Shown: piece after piece, positions 1 through 8,127 of the stretch
How positions within the stretch are numbered: the first letter of the stretch is position 1
Layout: each line of letters opens with the position of its first letter
Assembly: GCA_964578535.1 (NCBI GenBank)
Contig: CAZODI010000009.1
Span: 29,512 to 93,511, forward strand
Reading direction: 5' to 3'
Length of the DNA stretch: 64,000 nt
Origin: PHBD01 sp964578535
GTDB lineage: Bacteria > Desulfobacterota > Syntrophia > Syntrophales > PHBD01
The notes under the pieces: generated by a model
Told to the model about the DNA's origin: nothing
What the model saw: the letters and a program-made list of their open reading frames with translations, nothing else
Databases searched by the model: none
Made by a program: the position numbers and the translations under genes

Positions 1-437
1 GTGACCACCCCGATTCGTCCGGGCAGAAAGGGGAGCACTTTCTTTCGGGTGGGGTCGAAGAGCCCTTCCGCTTCGAGGCGGGCCTTGAGCTGTTCGAAGG
101 CCCGCTGCAGGGCGCCGATTCCATAGGGCTCGGCGGCGGTGACGATGAGCTGGTACTCTCCCCGGATCGGATAAACGCCCAGACGCCCCTTTAAGAGCAC
201 GCGCATCCCGTCCTCGATACGGAACCGGAGCGCCGCCGCGGTGGAGCGGAACAGGACCGACCGGACCTGGCCTCCCGAATCTTTCAGGGAAAAGTAGACG
301 TGTCCGGAGGAGGGACGGCGAAGATCGGCCACTTCCCCCTCCACCCACAGGAGATCGAACCGCCCCTCCAGCAGGTCCCGGACGGTCTCGTTGAGCTCCG
401 AAACCGTCCAGACTTTTTGGGAAAACCCATCCATCAT
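1..437 (-). CDS. xseA: Exodeoxyribonuclease VII large subunit, N-terminal part (cut by window edge)
   Basis: The minus strand from an ATG at 437 reads without a stop to the window edge (about 145 residues). It opens with the typical XseA start, VWTVSELNETVRDLLEG, then WVEGEVADLRRPSSGHVYFSLKD and VLFRSTAAALRF, which form the OB-fold domain that binds single-stranded DNA. The linker LFDPTRKKVLPFLPGRIGVVT leading into the catalytic domain is the last thing visible. With XseB the enzyme degrades single-stranded DNA in repair and recombination. The catalytic part and stop lie outside the window. It is divergent from the deoxyhypusine synthase-like gene, with 145 bp between. Confidence 0.93.
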   Translation of the reverse strand, partial: MMDGFSQKVWTVSELNETVRDLLEGRFDLLWVEGEVADLRRPSSGHVYFSLKDSGGQVRSVLFRSTAAALRFRIEDGMRVLLKGRLGVYPIRGEYQLIVTAAEPYGIGALQRAFEQLKARLEAEGLFDPTRKKVLPFLPGRIGVV

Positions 438-582
438 GCCGGGGACCTACCAGATATTCCGGAGGTTGACAAGGCGGATTCTGGAAGGCCCGCCGACACC
501 GGTCCGGGCGTTCCAGGTGGTCATTGACAACCGGCGGGTCCCTGGGTTAAGGAAAAACCAAGAAATAACGGAAAGGTGGGTT

Positions 583-1623
583 ATGAAGATCAAAAAGAAG
601 GATTATCTCCATACGCCGGTGCGGCATATCGACATCACGTCCATCGACGCCGTCGACCTGGTCCGGGCCATGAAGGGCATGTCCTTTACAGCCCGGGACC
701 TGGCTGCCGGCGCCGACCTCTTCGAGCGGATGCTGAAGGACCGGTCCTGCTCCGTCATCCTCTGCATCGCCGGGAGCACGGGCGCCGCCGGCTGCATGAA
801 CCTCTACGCCGACCTGGTGAAGTACAACATGGTGGACGCCATCGTGGCGACGGGGGCCTCCATCGTCGACATGGATTTCTTCGAGGCCCTGGGATTCCGT
901 CATTACCAGGGAAGCCCCCACGTGGACGACCGCCAGCTCCGCTCCCTCTACATCGACCGGATCTACGATACATTCATCGATGAGGAGGAGCTCCAGAACT
1001 GCGACCGCACAATCGGCGAGATCGCAGATTCGCTGCCCCCGGGAATCTACTCATCCCGGGAGTTCATCCGGGAGATGGGCCGTTTTCTCAAAAAGGGCGC
1101 GCGGAAAAAAGGCTCCCTCGTGGAGACGGCCTTCGATCACGACGTGCCCATCTTCTGTCCCGCCTTCTCAGACAGCAGTGCCGGCTTCGGGCTGGTCCTG
1201 CATCAGACGAAGCACCCCACTACCCATGTATCCATCGATTCCGTCAAGGATTTCCGGGAGCTGACCCAGATCAAGATCAAGGCCAAGACGACGGGTCTTT
1301 TCATTATCGGCGGCGGTGTACCGAAGAATTTTGCGCAGGATACGGTCATCTGCGCGGAAGTCCTGGGGAAGGAGGTCCCGATGCACAAGTATGCCGTCCA
1401 GGTCACCGTGGCGGATGTCCGGGACGGGGCCTGCTCCAGCTCCACGCTCAAGGAGGCGAGCTCCTGGGGCAAGGTGGATGGCACGAGCGAGCAGATGGTG
1501 TATGGCGAGGCGACGTCGATCCTGCCGCTGATGGCCAGCTATGTGTACCATCGGGGGGCTTGGAAGAAACGGCGGCGCCGGTCGTTCTCGAAGCTGTTTC
1601 CGGAGAGGACGGCAAAGAAATAG
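583..1623 (+). CDS. Deoxyhypusine synthase family protein
   Basis: This 346-residue protein belongs to the deoxyhypusine/homospermidine synthase family, which transfers an aminobutyl group from spermidine in an NAD-dependent reaction. ICIAGSTGAAG fits the NAD-binding region, and WGKVDGTSEQ followed by YGEATSILPLM contains the lysine (about residue 297) that corresponds to the catalytic Lys of eukaryotic DHS. The ATG at 583 follows GAAAGGTGGG at a normal distance; reading further upstream only adds low-quality sequence. Bacteria lack eIF5A, so the substrate is probably a polyamine (homospermidine-type reaction) and not a hypusine precursor. The C-terminus is unusually basic (KKRRRRSFSK). A terminator follows at 1651. 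Confidence 0.85.
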   Translation: MKIKKKDYLHTPVRHIDITSIDAVDLVRAMKGMSFTARDLAAGADLFERMLKDRSCSVILCIAGSTGAAGCMNLYADLVKYNMVDAIVATGASIVDMDFFEALGFRHYQGSPHVDDRQLRSLYIDRIYDTFIDEEELQNCDRTIGEIADSLPPGIYSSREFIREMGRFLKKGARKKGSLVETAFDHDVPIFCPAFSDSSAGFGLVLHQTKHPTTHVSIDSVKDFRELTQIKIKAKTTGLFIIGGGVPKNFAQDTVICAEVLGKEVPMHKYAVQVTVADVRDGACSSSTLKEASSWGKVDGTSEQMVYGEATSILPLMASYVYHRGAWKKRRRRSFSKLFPERTAKK

Positions 1624-1650
1624 AAGAGTGGCGGAAAAAAGAAAGGTATG

Positions 1651-1683
1651 CCGGGCGGCCGGGTCGGACGCCCGGTTTTTTAT
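1651..1683 (+). terminator. Rho-independent terminator of the deoxyhypusine synthase-like gene
   Basis: CCGGGCG (1651-1657) pairs with CGCCCGG (1669-1675), and a run of T follows directly. It sits 28 bp after the stop codon at 1623. Confidence 0.85.
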
Positions 1684-1733
1684 GTCTTGAGCATTGTGTC
1701 TGGCGCGGGGCACGGCCGGGGAGCCGATAGAAT

Positions 1734-1790
1734 GCGGAAAAGCTTCCGTGATGGGGGAAGCTCCCGTGGCAGCCCGCGCGAGCTTCGGAT
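1734..1790. repeat. Palindromic repeat arm related to the large element at 55747
   Basis: The 42 bases 1734-1775 align without gaps to 56096-56137 of the palindromic element, including an identical 13-mer CCCGTGGCAGCCC (1763-1775 and 56125-56137) and the same opening GCGGAAA. By eye about 30 of 43 positions agree. The segment contains its own short palindromes (GGAAAAGCTTCC, GAAGCTC...GAGCTTC). It lies in the spacer between two convergent genes. This suggests a partial or decayed copy of a dispersed repeat family. Confidence 0.5.
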
Positions 1791-1807
1791 GGAGAAGATT
1801 TCCTCCC

Positions 1808-2494
1808 CTATGACGGAAGCTCCCGTTTCAGGATCTCCAGGGTTTTCCCGGTTTTTTCGGCCTCCGCCTTATCGCCCCGCTTCTCATAGAGGATGCGGAG
1901 GTGTTCCAGGCAGGCCAGGACGACCCGCTTCCAGCCGTTCCGGGAGGCCTCTGCCAGGCCCGCCTTGAGCAGGGTTTCATGATCGCCGTATCCCATCCGC
2001 ACGGCCACACCGACGGCAATGAGGCGGGAGAGTGGATCCTTGATCCGGCCGGCCTCCCCGGCGATGGCCTCGCGGTTTCCGTCCCGGAGGGCCTTCAGCA
2101 TGCCCCGGTATGGATCGGGAAGGCTCTTCTCGTCCACGGCGGAAAGCTCTCCGGTCAGAAAGCGGTGAAAAGCCCGGTTCTCCGGCGTGGGGTGGAGCGC
2201 CTCGATTTCCCGGTAGGTTGCATCGTCGAAGGGTTCAAGGCAGGCCGTCAGGACGGCGTACCGGGTCAGGTAGGCCCGGCCGAGTACCTCCAGATCCCCG
2301 CTCATCCGGATGGCCTCGACGGCATGGCGCCAGTTCGCTTCGGCCGGGCCGCTTCGGCCGGCCAGGTATCGTTCCTTGAAGGCCTCCAGGTTGTTGTATC
2401 CATCGGTCGTCCAGTCGGGCACCCGGGCGCCGCCGCAGCCGGTCAGGATGGTGACGGCAAGGATCATGAGGACGAAGGTGAGGCGTCGCGTCAT
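1808..2494 (-). CDS. Lipoprotein of the Mla-type operon
   Basis: A 228-residue protein begins with a signal peptide ending in the lipobox LTGC (Cys about residue 20), so it should be lipid-anchored. The mature part is alpha-helical, with helix-pair character near the C-terminus (LLKAGLAEASRNGWKRVVLACLEHLRILYEKRG). I recognise no named domain. Its ATG overlaps the stop of the MCE-domain gene by 4 bp (ATGA), so the two are translationally coupled. That position suggests a role as an outer-membrane-side or periplasmic partner of the lipid transporter, analogous in place only to MlaA or MlaC. Confidence 0.8.
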   Translation of the reverse strand: MTRRLTFVLMILAVTILTGCGGARVPDWTTDGYNNLEAFKERYLAGRSGPAEANWRHAVEAIRMSGDLEVLGRAYLTRYAVLTACLEPFDDATYREIEALHPTPENRAFHRFLTGELSAVDEKSLPDPYRGMLKALRDGNREAIAGEAGRIKDPLSRLIAVGVAVRMGYGDHETLLKAGLAEASRNGWKRVVLACLEHLRILYEKRGDKAEAEKTGKTLEILKRELPS

Positions 2495-3435
2495 GGCAGT
2501 TTGATCTCCCGTTCCTTCTTGAGGGGAACGATCCGGTCCAGGTCCTCCACCGTGCGGCCGATGGACTGGATGGTTGCATCGATGTCGTTTCGGAGCAGGT
2601 GCAGGTCTTTTGTCGAGGACGCCGCGTCGGAGGTGACCTTGGTGATGTTGTCCAGGGCCTTGTTCAGTTTCTGCAGTTTGACCAGGACGTCCGCCAGGAT
2701 GGAGCGGACCAGGGGGAGGACCCCGTCCTTGCCGTAGAGCTCCACATCGGTCTTGCCGGCCATGTCGTCCAGCTTGACCAGGATATCCCGGATCTTGTTC
2801 ACGGATTCGTGAAGCGATTTCACCGATTCCGGGTCGCCCAGGGCCATCTCCGCAATGGACTTCTTTTCGGTGAAGTTGGCCGTCACCTGCTCAGCGTTCC
2901 GGAGGATCATGTTGACGCTGCCCTTCGGGTCGGCAAGATTCCCCGTGATGGCCTCGATGTGGGATACGATCTGGCCGACCTCCTCGATGATCGGGGTGAG
3001 CTGCTTGATGGCCTCGTTGATGTCGTTGACGACGACCAGCTCGAGGACCTTGTCCTCCGGGAGGACGGGACTGGCCATGTTCTCCGTGGATACGATGAGA
3101 CGGGGAGAGCCGATCAGGGGCTTGTAGAGGCTGAAGATGCTGTTGGTCCGGATCCACTTGACGTGCCGCCGGGGCACCTTGATCTTGATGATCACCATGC
3201 CCTGGTCGTTCAGTTCCAGTTCGTCGATCCGGCCGATCCGGAAGCCGGCGAAATGGATGGGCATGCCCTCCGCCAGATCTTCACCGGTCTTCGAGGACAG
3301 CGTGAACGTAGAGGTGGGTTCGAAAATTCCCTTCTTGTGGGCCATGTAGGACAGGAAAACGATCGCCAGCAAGGCCATGATCGCCAGGAACAGCCCAACC
3401 TTAAGATTTGTCGTCAACGACCGGGATATCTTCAT
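2491..3435 (-). CDS. mlaD: MlaD-like MCE-domain protein, substrate-binding part of a phospholipid transporter
   Basis: This 314-residue protein has one N-terminal membrane anchor (about residues 12-30) followed by an MCE domain (about 36-120: EGMPIHFAGFRIGRIDELEL ... GSPRLIVSTE). A long helical region follows, predicted to be coiled coil. MCE proteins form hexameric rings in the periplasm that pass lipids between membranes, working with the MlaE permease and an ATPase. It overlaps the ATPase-like gene upstream by 35 bp and the lipoprotein gene downstream by 4 bp, so the operon is tightly packed. The long tail resembles the extended MCE proteins of Mla-type systems in deltaproteobacteria. Confidence 0.88.
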   Translation of the reverse strand: MKISRSLTTNLKVGLFLAIMALLAIVFLSYMAHKKGIFEPTSTFTLSSKTGEDLAEGMPIHFAGFRIGRIDELELNDQGMVIIKIKVPRRHVKWIRTNSIFSLYKPLIGSPRLIVSTENMASPVLPEDKVLELVVVNDINEAIKQLTPIIEEVGQIVSHIEAITGNLADPKGSVNMILRNAEQVTANFTEKKSIAEMALGDPESVKSLHESVNKIRDILVKLDDMAGKTDVELYGKDGVLPLVRSILADVLVKLQKLNKALDNITKVTSDAASSTKDLHLLRNDIDATIQSIGRTVEDLDRIVPLKKEREIKLP

Positions 3436-3883
3436 AGCGTTCTCGGTTCCAGGGATAATCTATGATCACACAGGATGACCAGGAATCAGAAACTTTTGTC
3501 AGCATGTCCCGGAAAAAGCGGTTGTCCTGCAGGTCCGGCACGATCTTCAGGGGACGATCGATGACGACGCACGCCTCGGGAACCAGGACGGCCCGGACCA
3601 GCATGGAACAGAACCGCTCTTCCGCCGTCAGGGCCGGATTCCGACGGAAGGCGATCCGCTCCAGATCGAATCGCTGGAGGTAAGACATGACAAGGGATTC
3701 GGCCTCGAGTTTCGGGAGATCCTCGCGGTACTGCTTGATCAGGGCGAGGTTTCCCAGGACGTCCAGGTTGGAGATCAGCGGCGCATCCGCAGCCACGAGC
3801 CCCAGCCCGTTGCCGCATTCCGCAACGATGGCGGCAAGCGCTTTCTCCAGGACCTCCTCCCGGGGGAAAAGTTTTAAATAAAT
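3401..3883 (-). CDS. Truncated, motif-less ABC ATPase (MlaF-like relic) in the Mla operon
   Basis: The frame encodes only the second half of an ABC ATPase. GLGLVAADAPLISNLDVLGNL aligns with the MlaF Q-loop region. NPALTAEERFCSMLVRAVLV lies where LSGG-x-x-x-R-x-x-x-A-R-A is expected, and ACVVIDRPL where Walker B (FDEP) is expected. The Walker A half is missing, the signature reads LTAEERF, and the Walker B Glu is replaced by Arg, so ATP hydrolysis is very unlikely. Similarity begins upstream of the first GTG (3796). The frame is open back to an ATT at 3883 overlapping the mlaE stop but has no ATG, GTG or TTG there, so the start is unresolved. It overlaps mlaD by 35 bp. Confidence 0.6.
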   Translation of the reverse strand: MYLKLFPREEVLEKALAAIVAECGNGLGLVAADAPLISNLDVLGNLALIKQYREDLPKLEAESLVMSYLQRFDLERIAFRRNPALTAEERFCSMLVRAVLVPEACVVIDRPLKIVPDLQDNRFFRDMLTKVSDSWSSCVIIDYPWNRERYEDIPVVDDKS

Positions 3884-4659
3884 CTGAATAGTAATGATAT
3901 CACCTCGATCATTACAATGGCAATGAAAACCTTGACCATCCCGTTGAGGACGGAGATGGGGATGCTCGTCAGCTCATGGGTGGCCCGGAGGCCGAAGCGG
4001 ATGGGAATCAGCGTGATGAAGAATCCCAGGAAGACGCATTTCACGAGCAGGATGAAGAGATCCGAGAAATCCGCCGACAGGAACAGGAGGGTCGTGTAAT
4101 CGTCGAAGCTCATGTCCAGGATGTAGCGGCTGAAAAAGGCTCCGCTGGCCAGTGCCAGAATGGAAAAGAGGGTGCTCAGGCAGATGACGGAGAGGATGCC
4201 GTTGATGATGCGCGGCAGGAAGAGGTAGTCCAGGACGTCGATGCGGAACACATCGAGGGTCTTGAGTTCCCGGTTGACCTTCATGACGGCGATCTCGGCG
4301 TTGATGGCGGAACTGGACCGCAGGGCGATCAGGAGAACCGTCATGAAAGGGGATATCTCCGTCACGACGACACCCATCAGGACCGATCCCATCCGGTCGG
4401 CAAGGCCGAACTGCTTGAGAATCTGGAGCGTGATGCCCACGATGGGGGAACCGAAGAGAATGGACACGACGATGAAAAGGGGCAGGATCTGGACGGAGGT
4501 GAAATAGATCTGGTTGACCAGGACCATCCGCATGGCGCTGTTGAAGGATTTCCGGTCAAAGAGCTTGAAGAAGACAACGCTGGAGAAGGCCAGGGTCTCA
4601 TAGAAGGCCTTGGCCGTCCGGATGCTCGACTCTCCGATCCGTTCGATGGCTGCGTACAT
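3874..4659 (-). CDS. mlaE: MlaE-like ABC transporter permease
   Basis: A roughly 261-residue integral membrane protein with five or six hydrophobic segments. It carries the MlaE hallmarks: the amphipathic N-terminal helix, the EISPFMTVLLIALRSSSAINAEIA cytoplasmic coupling region, and FGLRATHELTSIPI near the C-terminus. It forms the inner-membrane core of an Mla phospholipid transporter together with MCE and ATPase subunits. The chosen ATG at 4659 follows GGAAAGGGATTC; the longer reading to 4779 adds a non-conserved stretch. It is first in the four-gene operon. Confidence 0.88.
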   Translation of the reverse strand: MYAAIERIGESSIRTAKAFYETLAFSSVVFFKLFDRKSFNSAMRMVLVNQIYFTSVQILPLFIVVSILFGSPIVGITLQILKQFGLADRMGSVLMGVVVTEISPFMTVLLIALRSSSAINAEIAVMKVNRELKTLDVFRIDVLDYLFLPRIINGILSVICLSTLFSILALASGAFFSRYILDMSFDDYTTLLFLSADFSDLFILLVKCVFLGFFITLIPIRFGLRATHELTSIPISVLNGMVKVFIAIVMIEVISLLFRFI

Positions 4660-4914
4660 GAATCCCTTTCCGATCCGCCTGGAAGACGCCGGGCTGGAAA
4701 ATGGCAGGGGTGATCCTATCACAAGGCGGGCCGGACCGGCAAAGGGGATCTGGAGGCCTTTCCTGTGGTTCCCAAACATGTTAAGAGTGCTTACATTCGC
4801 AGGAAGAACGGGGGTGCCGTGACGGCGGTTCGGATGAAAGGATCCCGGTTCCGGCAGGGAAATTCACGTTGCCGGTGGCACGAATGCCGGTGAATGGATT
4901 GGAAGGGGAGCTCC

Positions 4915-5730
4915 ATGAAGATCATACGTTTTGCCGATCCGGAAGGGCGGGTTGCCTTGGGGATGGCCCGTGACGACCGTGCGGACGAGGCATGGGTCCT
5001 GAAAGGGGATCTCTTCGGCGGCTTCGATGTCGGCGATGAGTGCCGTCCCGTCCGGCGGCTTCTCTGTCCCCTGGCGCCTCCGAACATCCTGGCCCTGGGC
5101 ATCAACTACCGCCAGCACGGGGACGAGTTCGCCATGTCCTACCCGGAGCAGCCGGTCCTTTTTCTGAAGGCCACGACGAGCCTCATCGGTCCCGGAGAGA
5201 CGATCCTCCTTCCCCGGGCCGGAGCGGAGCACGTGGATTACGAGGCGGAACTCGGGGTGGTCATCGGCCGCCGGGCCAAGAACGTCTCCCCCGAGGAGGC
5301 GATGGAATACGTTTTCGGATACACCTGCGCCAACGACGTCAGCGCCCGGGACTGGCAGATCGAGAAACAGAAAGGACAGTGGGCCCGGGGGAAAAGCTTC
5401 GATACCTTCTGCCCCCTGGGACCGTGGATCGTGACCCGGGACGAGGTGGAGGACCCGGGAAACCTGAGGATCCGCTGCCTGGTCAACGGGCGGGCCCTGC
5501 AGGACGCCTCGACCGCGGATATGATCTTTCCGGTGGCGGCCATCGTCAGCAACCTGAGCCTCTCCATGACCCTCGAACCGGGAACCGTGATTCTCTCGGG
5601 GACACCCCAGGGTGTCGGATTTACCCGGAATCCGCCGATCTTTCTTCACGATGGAGACACCGTGTCCGTGGAGATCGAGCGGATCGGGACCCTCACCAAC
5701 CCGGTGCGGCTGGAGAGCGAACCGGCCTGA
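4915..5730 (+). CDS. Fumarylacetoacetate hydrolase family protein
   Basis: This 271-residue FAH-superfamily enzyme has the canonical core: LGINYRQH, VLFLKATTSLIGPGETI, then the metal site HVDYEAELGVVIGRRAKNV (E-x-E ligands) and GYTCANDVSARDWQ. The C-terminal LEPGTVILSGTPQGVGF is also diagnostic. Members hydrolyse or decarboxylate beta-dicarbonyl acids such as acylpyruvates and ring-cleavage products, using Mg2+ or Mn2+. The substrate cannot be told from sequence. The ATG at 4915 follows GGAAGGGGAGC and starts MKIIRF, as is usual; the ATG at 4894 adds seven residues without support. It stands alone before htrA. Confidence 0.9.
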   Translation: MKIIRFADPEGRVALGMARDDRADEAWVLKGDLFGGFDVGDECRPVRRLLCPLAPPNILALGINYRQHGDEFAMSYPEQPVLFLKATTSLIGPGETILLPRAGAEHVDYEAELGVVIGRRAKNVSPEEAMEYVFGYTCANDVSARDWQIEKQKGQWARGKSFDTFCPLGPWIVTRDEVEDPGNLRIRCLVNGRALQDASTADMIFPVAAIVSNLSLSMTLEPGTVILSGTPQGVGFTRNPPIFLHDGDTVSVEIERIGTLTNPVRLESEPA

Positions 5731-5769
5731 GCAGCGGCGGGTGATCGTCGCCGGTAGCGGAGAAGGCTG

Positions 5770-5797
5770 TTGACAAAAGTTCTCATCCGTTTATAAG
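5770..5797 (+). promoter_or_regulatory. Sigma-70 type promoter before htrA
   Basis: TTGACA (5770-5775), a 16-bp spacer and TATAAG (5792-5797) lie 67 bp upstream of the htrA ATG. The -35 box is a perfect match and the -10 box is good. Confidence 0.65.
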
Positions 5798-5863
5798 ACC
5801 GGATCACGCGGGCCGCCCTTTTCCCGCGGCAGCAGTTCAGAGCAGGGTACCAGAGGAGGAAAT

Positions 5864-7336
5864 ATGGCCAAGGAAGGAAGCAGCCGGAGAACGTTCATCA
5901 TGTTTCTCCTGGCGTTTCTCATCGCCTTTTTTATCGTGTCGTTCGTGGAGGTGCTGAAGTCGTCCTTCGTCCCGTCCGGGACGGAGATCCCCTCCGCCAA
6001 CGCCGTCAGCGTCAAGGCGCCGGGGTCTTTCGCCGACCTCGCGGAGAAGGTGAAGCCGGCGGTGGTCAACATCAGCACGACGAAGACGGTGCGATCCGGC
6101 AGGGGGGCGTTCCGCACCCCCTTCGGACAGGACGATCTCTCCGATCGTTATTTCGGGGATGATTTCTTCCGCCGGTTCTTCGGAGACACGCCGCGGACCT
6201 TCAAGCAGCGGAGCCTGGGTTCGGGATTCATCATCAGCTCCGACGGATACATCTTCACCAACAACCATGTCATCGAGCAGTCCGACAAGATCCTCGTGAA
6301 GCTCTCCGACGGCCGGGAGTTCGAGGCCCGGGTCATCGGGCGGGATGCCAAGACGGACATCGCCCTCATCCGGATCAAGACCTCCGACAGCCTGCCCGTG
6401 GCGGAGCTGGGAGACTCGGAGAAGATCCGCGTCGGCGACTGGGTCGTCGCCATCGGCAACCCCTTCGGCCTGGACGCGACCGTTACGGCGGGCATCGTCA
6501 GCGCCAAGGGACGGGTCATCGGGGCCGGTCCCTATGACAACTTCATCCAGACCGACGCTTCCATCAATCCGGGCAACAGCGGCGGCCCCCTGTTCAACAT
6601 GGAGGGGAAGGTCGTGGGCATCAACACGGCCATCGTCGCCCACGGCCAGGGAATCGGTTTCGCTATCCCCATGGAGATGGCCAAGGCCATTCTTTCGGAC
6701 CTGAAGGCAAAAGGGAAGGTGACCCGGGGCTGGATGGGGATCTCCGTGCAGGACGTGACGGAGGACCTGGCCAAGAGCATGAAGCTCAAGGACCGGAGCG
6801 GAGCCCTGATTTCCGAGGTGTTCAGGGGAGATCCCGCCGATAAGGCGGGAATCCAGGCAGGAGATGTGGTTACCGAGATCAACGGCAAGAAGGTCAAAGA
6901 TACCCACGATCTCCTGCTTATGATCGCCTCGTTCAGGGTGAATGACCGGATCTCCGTGAAGGTGCTGCGGGAAGGAGCGGAGCGCATGTTCCAGGTCGTC
7001 GTGGAGGAACGGACCGATTCGAAGGAAGTGGCGCGGGCCGGAAGCAGGGACGACAGGCAGAACTTCGGCATCACCGTTCAGGATATTACCCCGCAGGTGG
7101 CCCGCTACCTGGGAGTCGCCCCGCGCATCGGCGTGCTCGTAACGGATGTGCGGGAGGCAAGCCAGGCGGATGAAGTCGGCATGCAGCCCCAGGACATCAT
7201 CCTGCAGGTGAACAAGGTGCGGGTTACTTCCGTGAAGGAGTACCAGCGGGAAATTGCCAAGAAGAGCGAAAAGAACACCGTGCTCCTCCTGATCAAGCGG
7301 GGCCGGTCCACCTTTTACGTGGCCCTCCGGAAATAG
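5864..7336 (+). CDS. Periplasmic serine protease of the HtrA/DegP family
   Basis: The 490-residue protein has an N-terminal membrane anchor or signal (about 10-28), a trypsin-like domain and two PDZ domains (about 285-375 and 395-485). The catalytic triad is visible: His135 (TNNHVIE), Asp165 (DAKTDIALI) and Ser239 (NPGNSGGPL). HtrA proteases degrade or refold damaged envelope proteins; the PDZ domains bind exposed C-termini and control oligomer assembly. The ATG at 5864 follows GAGGAGGAAAT. The hydrophobic segment has no clear cleavage site, so a DegS-like anchored form is also possible. Confidence 0.94.
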   Translation: MAKEGSSRRTFIMFLLAFLIAFFIVSFVEVLKSSFVPSGTEIPSANAVSVKAPGSFADLAEKVKPAVVNISTTKTVRSGRGAFRTPFGQDDLSDRYFGDDFFRRFFGDTPRTFKQRSLGSGFIISSDGYIFTNNHVIEQSDKILVKLSDGREFEARVIGRDAKTDIALIRIKTSDSLPVAELGDSEKIRVGDWVVAIGNPFGLDATVTAGIVSAKGRVIGAGPYDNFIQTDASINPGNSGGPLFNMEGKVVGINTAIVAHGQGIGFAIPMEMAKAILSDLKAKGKVTRGWMGISVQDVTEDLAKSMKLKDRSGALISEVFRGDPADKAGIQAGDVVTEINGKKVKDTHDLLLMIASFRVNDRISVKVLREGAERMFQVVVEERTDSKEVARAGSRDDRQNFGITVQDITPQVARYLGVAPRIGVLVTDVREASQADEVGMQPQDIILQVNKVRVTSVKEYQREIAKKSEKNTVLLLIKRGRSTFYVALRK

Positions 7337-7440
7337 TCTGCCGGAAGTCTCCACGGCCATCCCCGGCGTCTCCTCCCCCGGGGCATCCGGAGGGAGAGGA
7401 CGCCGCCTTCCATCCTTTCACGCCGGCAAAAGGCGGTCCC

Positions 7441-8127
7441 ATGGACAGTACGCCCTCGGTCCTCGATCTCTATGCAAGGATGAATGGCCGTTTCGGCGAC
7501 CTCGGGTGGTGGCCGGGGGAAACCCCCTTCGAGGTCGCCGTCGGGGCCATCCTGACGCAGAATACCGCCTGGACGAACGTGGAGAAAGCCATCGGGAACC
7601 TAAAGGAAGCCGGCTGCCTGACCCCGGAGGGGCTCTTCGGGCTGGAGGAAGCGGATCTGGCGGAGCGGATCCGTCCGGCAGGATATTTCCGCGTCAAGGC
7701 GCGTCGCCTGAAGTCCTTTCTTTTCTTCCTGCAATCCCGCTACAGCTTGAGCCTGGAGCGGATGTTCCGGGAGGATACCGGGGTTTTGAGAGAGGAATTG
7801 CTGTCGGTCAACGGGATCGGGGAGGAGACGGCGGACAGCATCCTCCTGTATGCGGGAAGCCGGCCGGTGTTTGTCGTCGACGCCTATACGAGGCGGATCC
7901 TGGCCAGGCACGGATGGATCGACGGATCGGAGTCCTATGGAGCCGTCCGGGACGCGGTCGTCAACGGACTCCCGGAGGATGTTCCCCTCTTCAAGCAGTA
8001 CCATGCACTCTTTGTCCAGACGGGAAAGATCTTCTGCCGAAAGGCCCGGCCCCGATGCGAAGGCTGTCCCGTCGCCGGCCTCGGTCTGCGCCGATCCGGC
8101 CATAAGGGGGAAGCCGGCCGTGCATGA
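7441..8127 (+). CDS. Endonuclease III-related DNA glycosylase without the lyase lysine
   Basis: A 228-residue HhH-GPD glycosylase. The hairpin SVNGIGEETADSILLYA and the catalytic Asp147 (VVDAYTRR) are intact. At the position of the Nth lysine (LPGVGRKTAN) there is Glu129, so it should be a monofunctional base-excision glycosylase and not a glycosylase/AP lyase. The C-terminal cluster motif has only Cys199, Cys206 and Cys209; the fourth Cys of C-x6-C-x2-C-x5-C is absent, so a 4Fe-4S cluster is doubtful. The closest described type is the MagIII-like 3-methyladenine glycosylase group. Its last codons overlap the PHP gene. Confidence 0.83.
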   Translation: MDSTPSVLDLYARMNGRFGDLGWWPGETPFEVAVGAILTQNTAWTNVEKAIGNLKEAGCLTPEGLFGLEEADLAERIRPAGYFRVKARRLKSFLFFLQSRYSLSLERMFREDTGVLREELLSVNGIGEETADSILLYAGSRPVFVVDAYTRRILARHGWIDGSESYGAVRDAVVNGLPEDVPLFKQYHALFVQTGKIFCRKARPRCEGCPVAGLGLRRSGHKGEAGRA

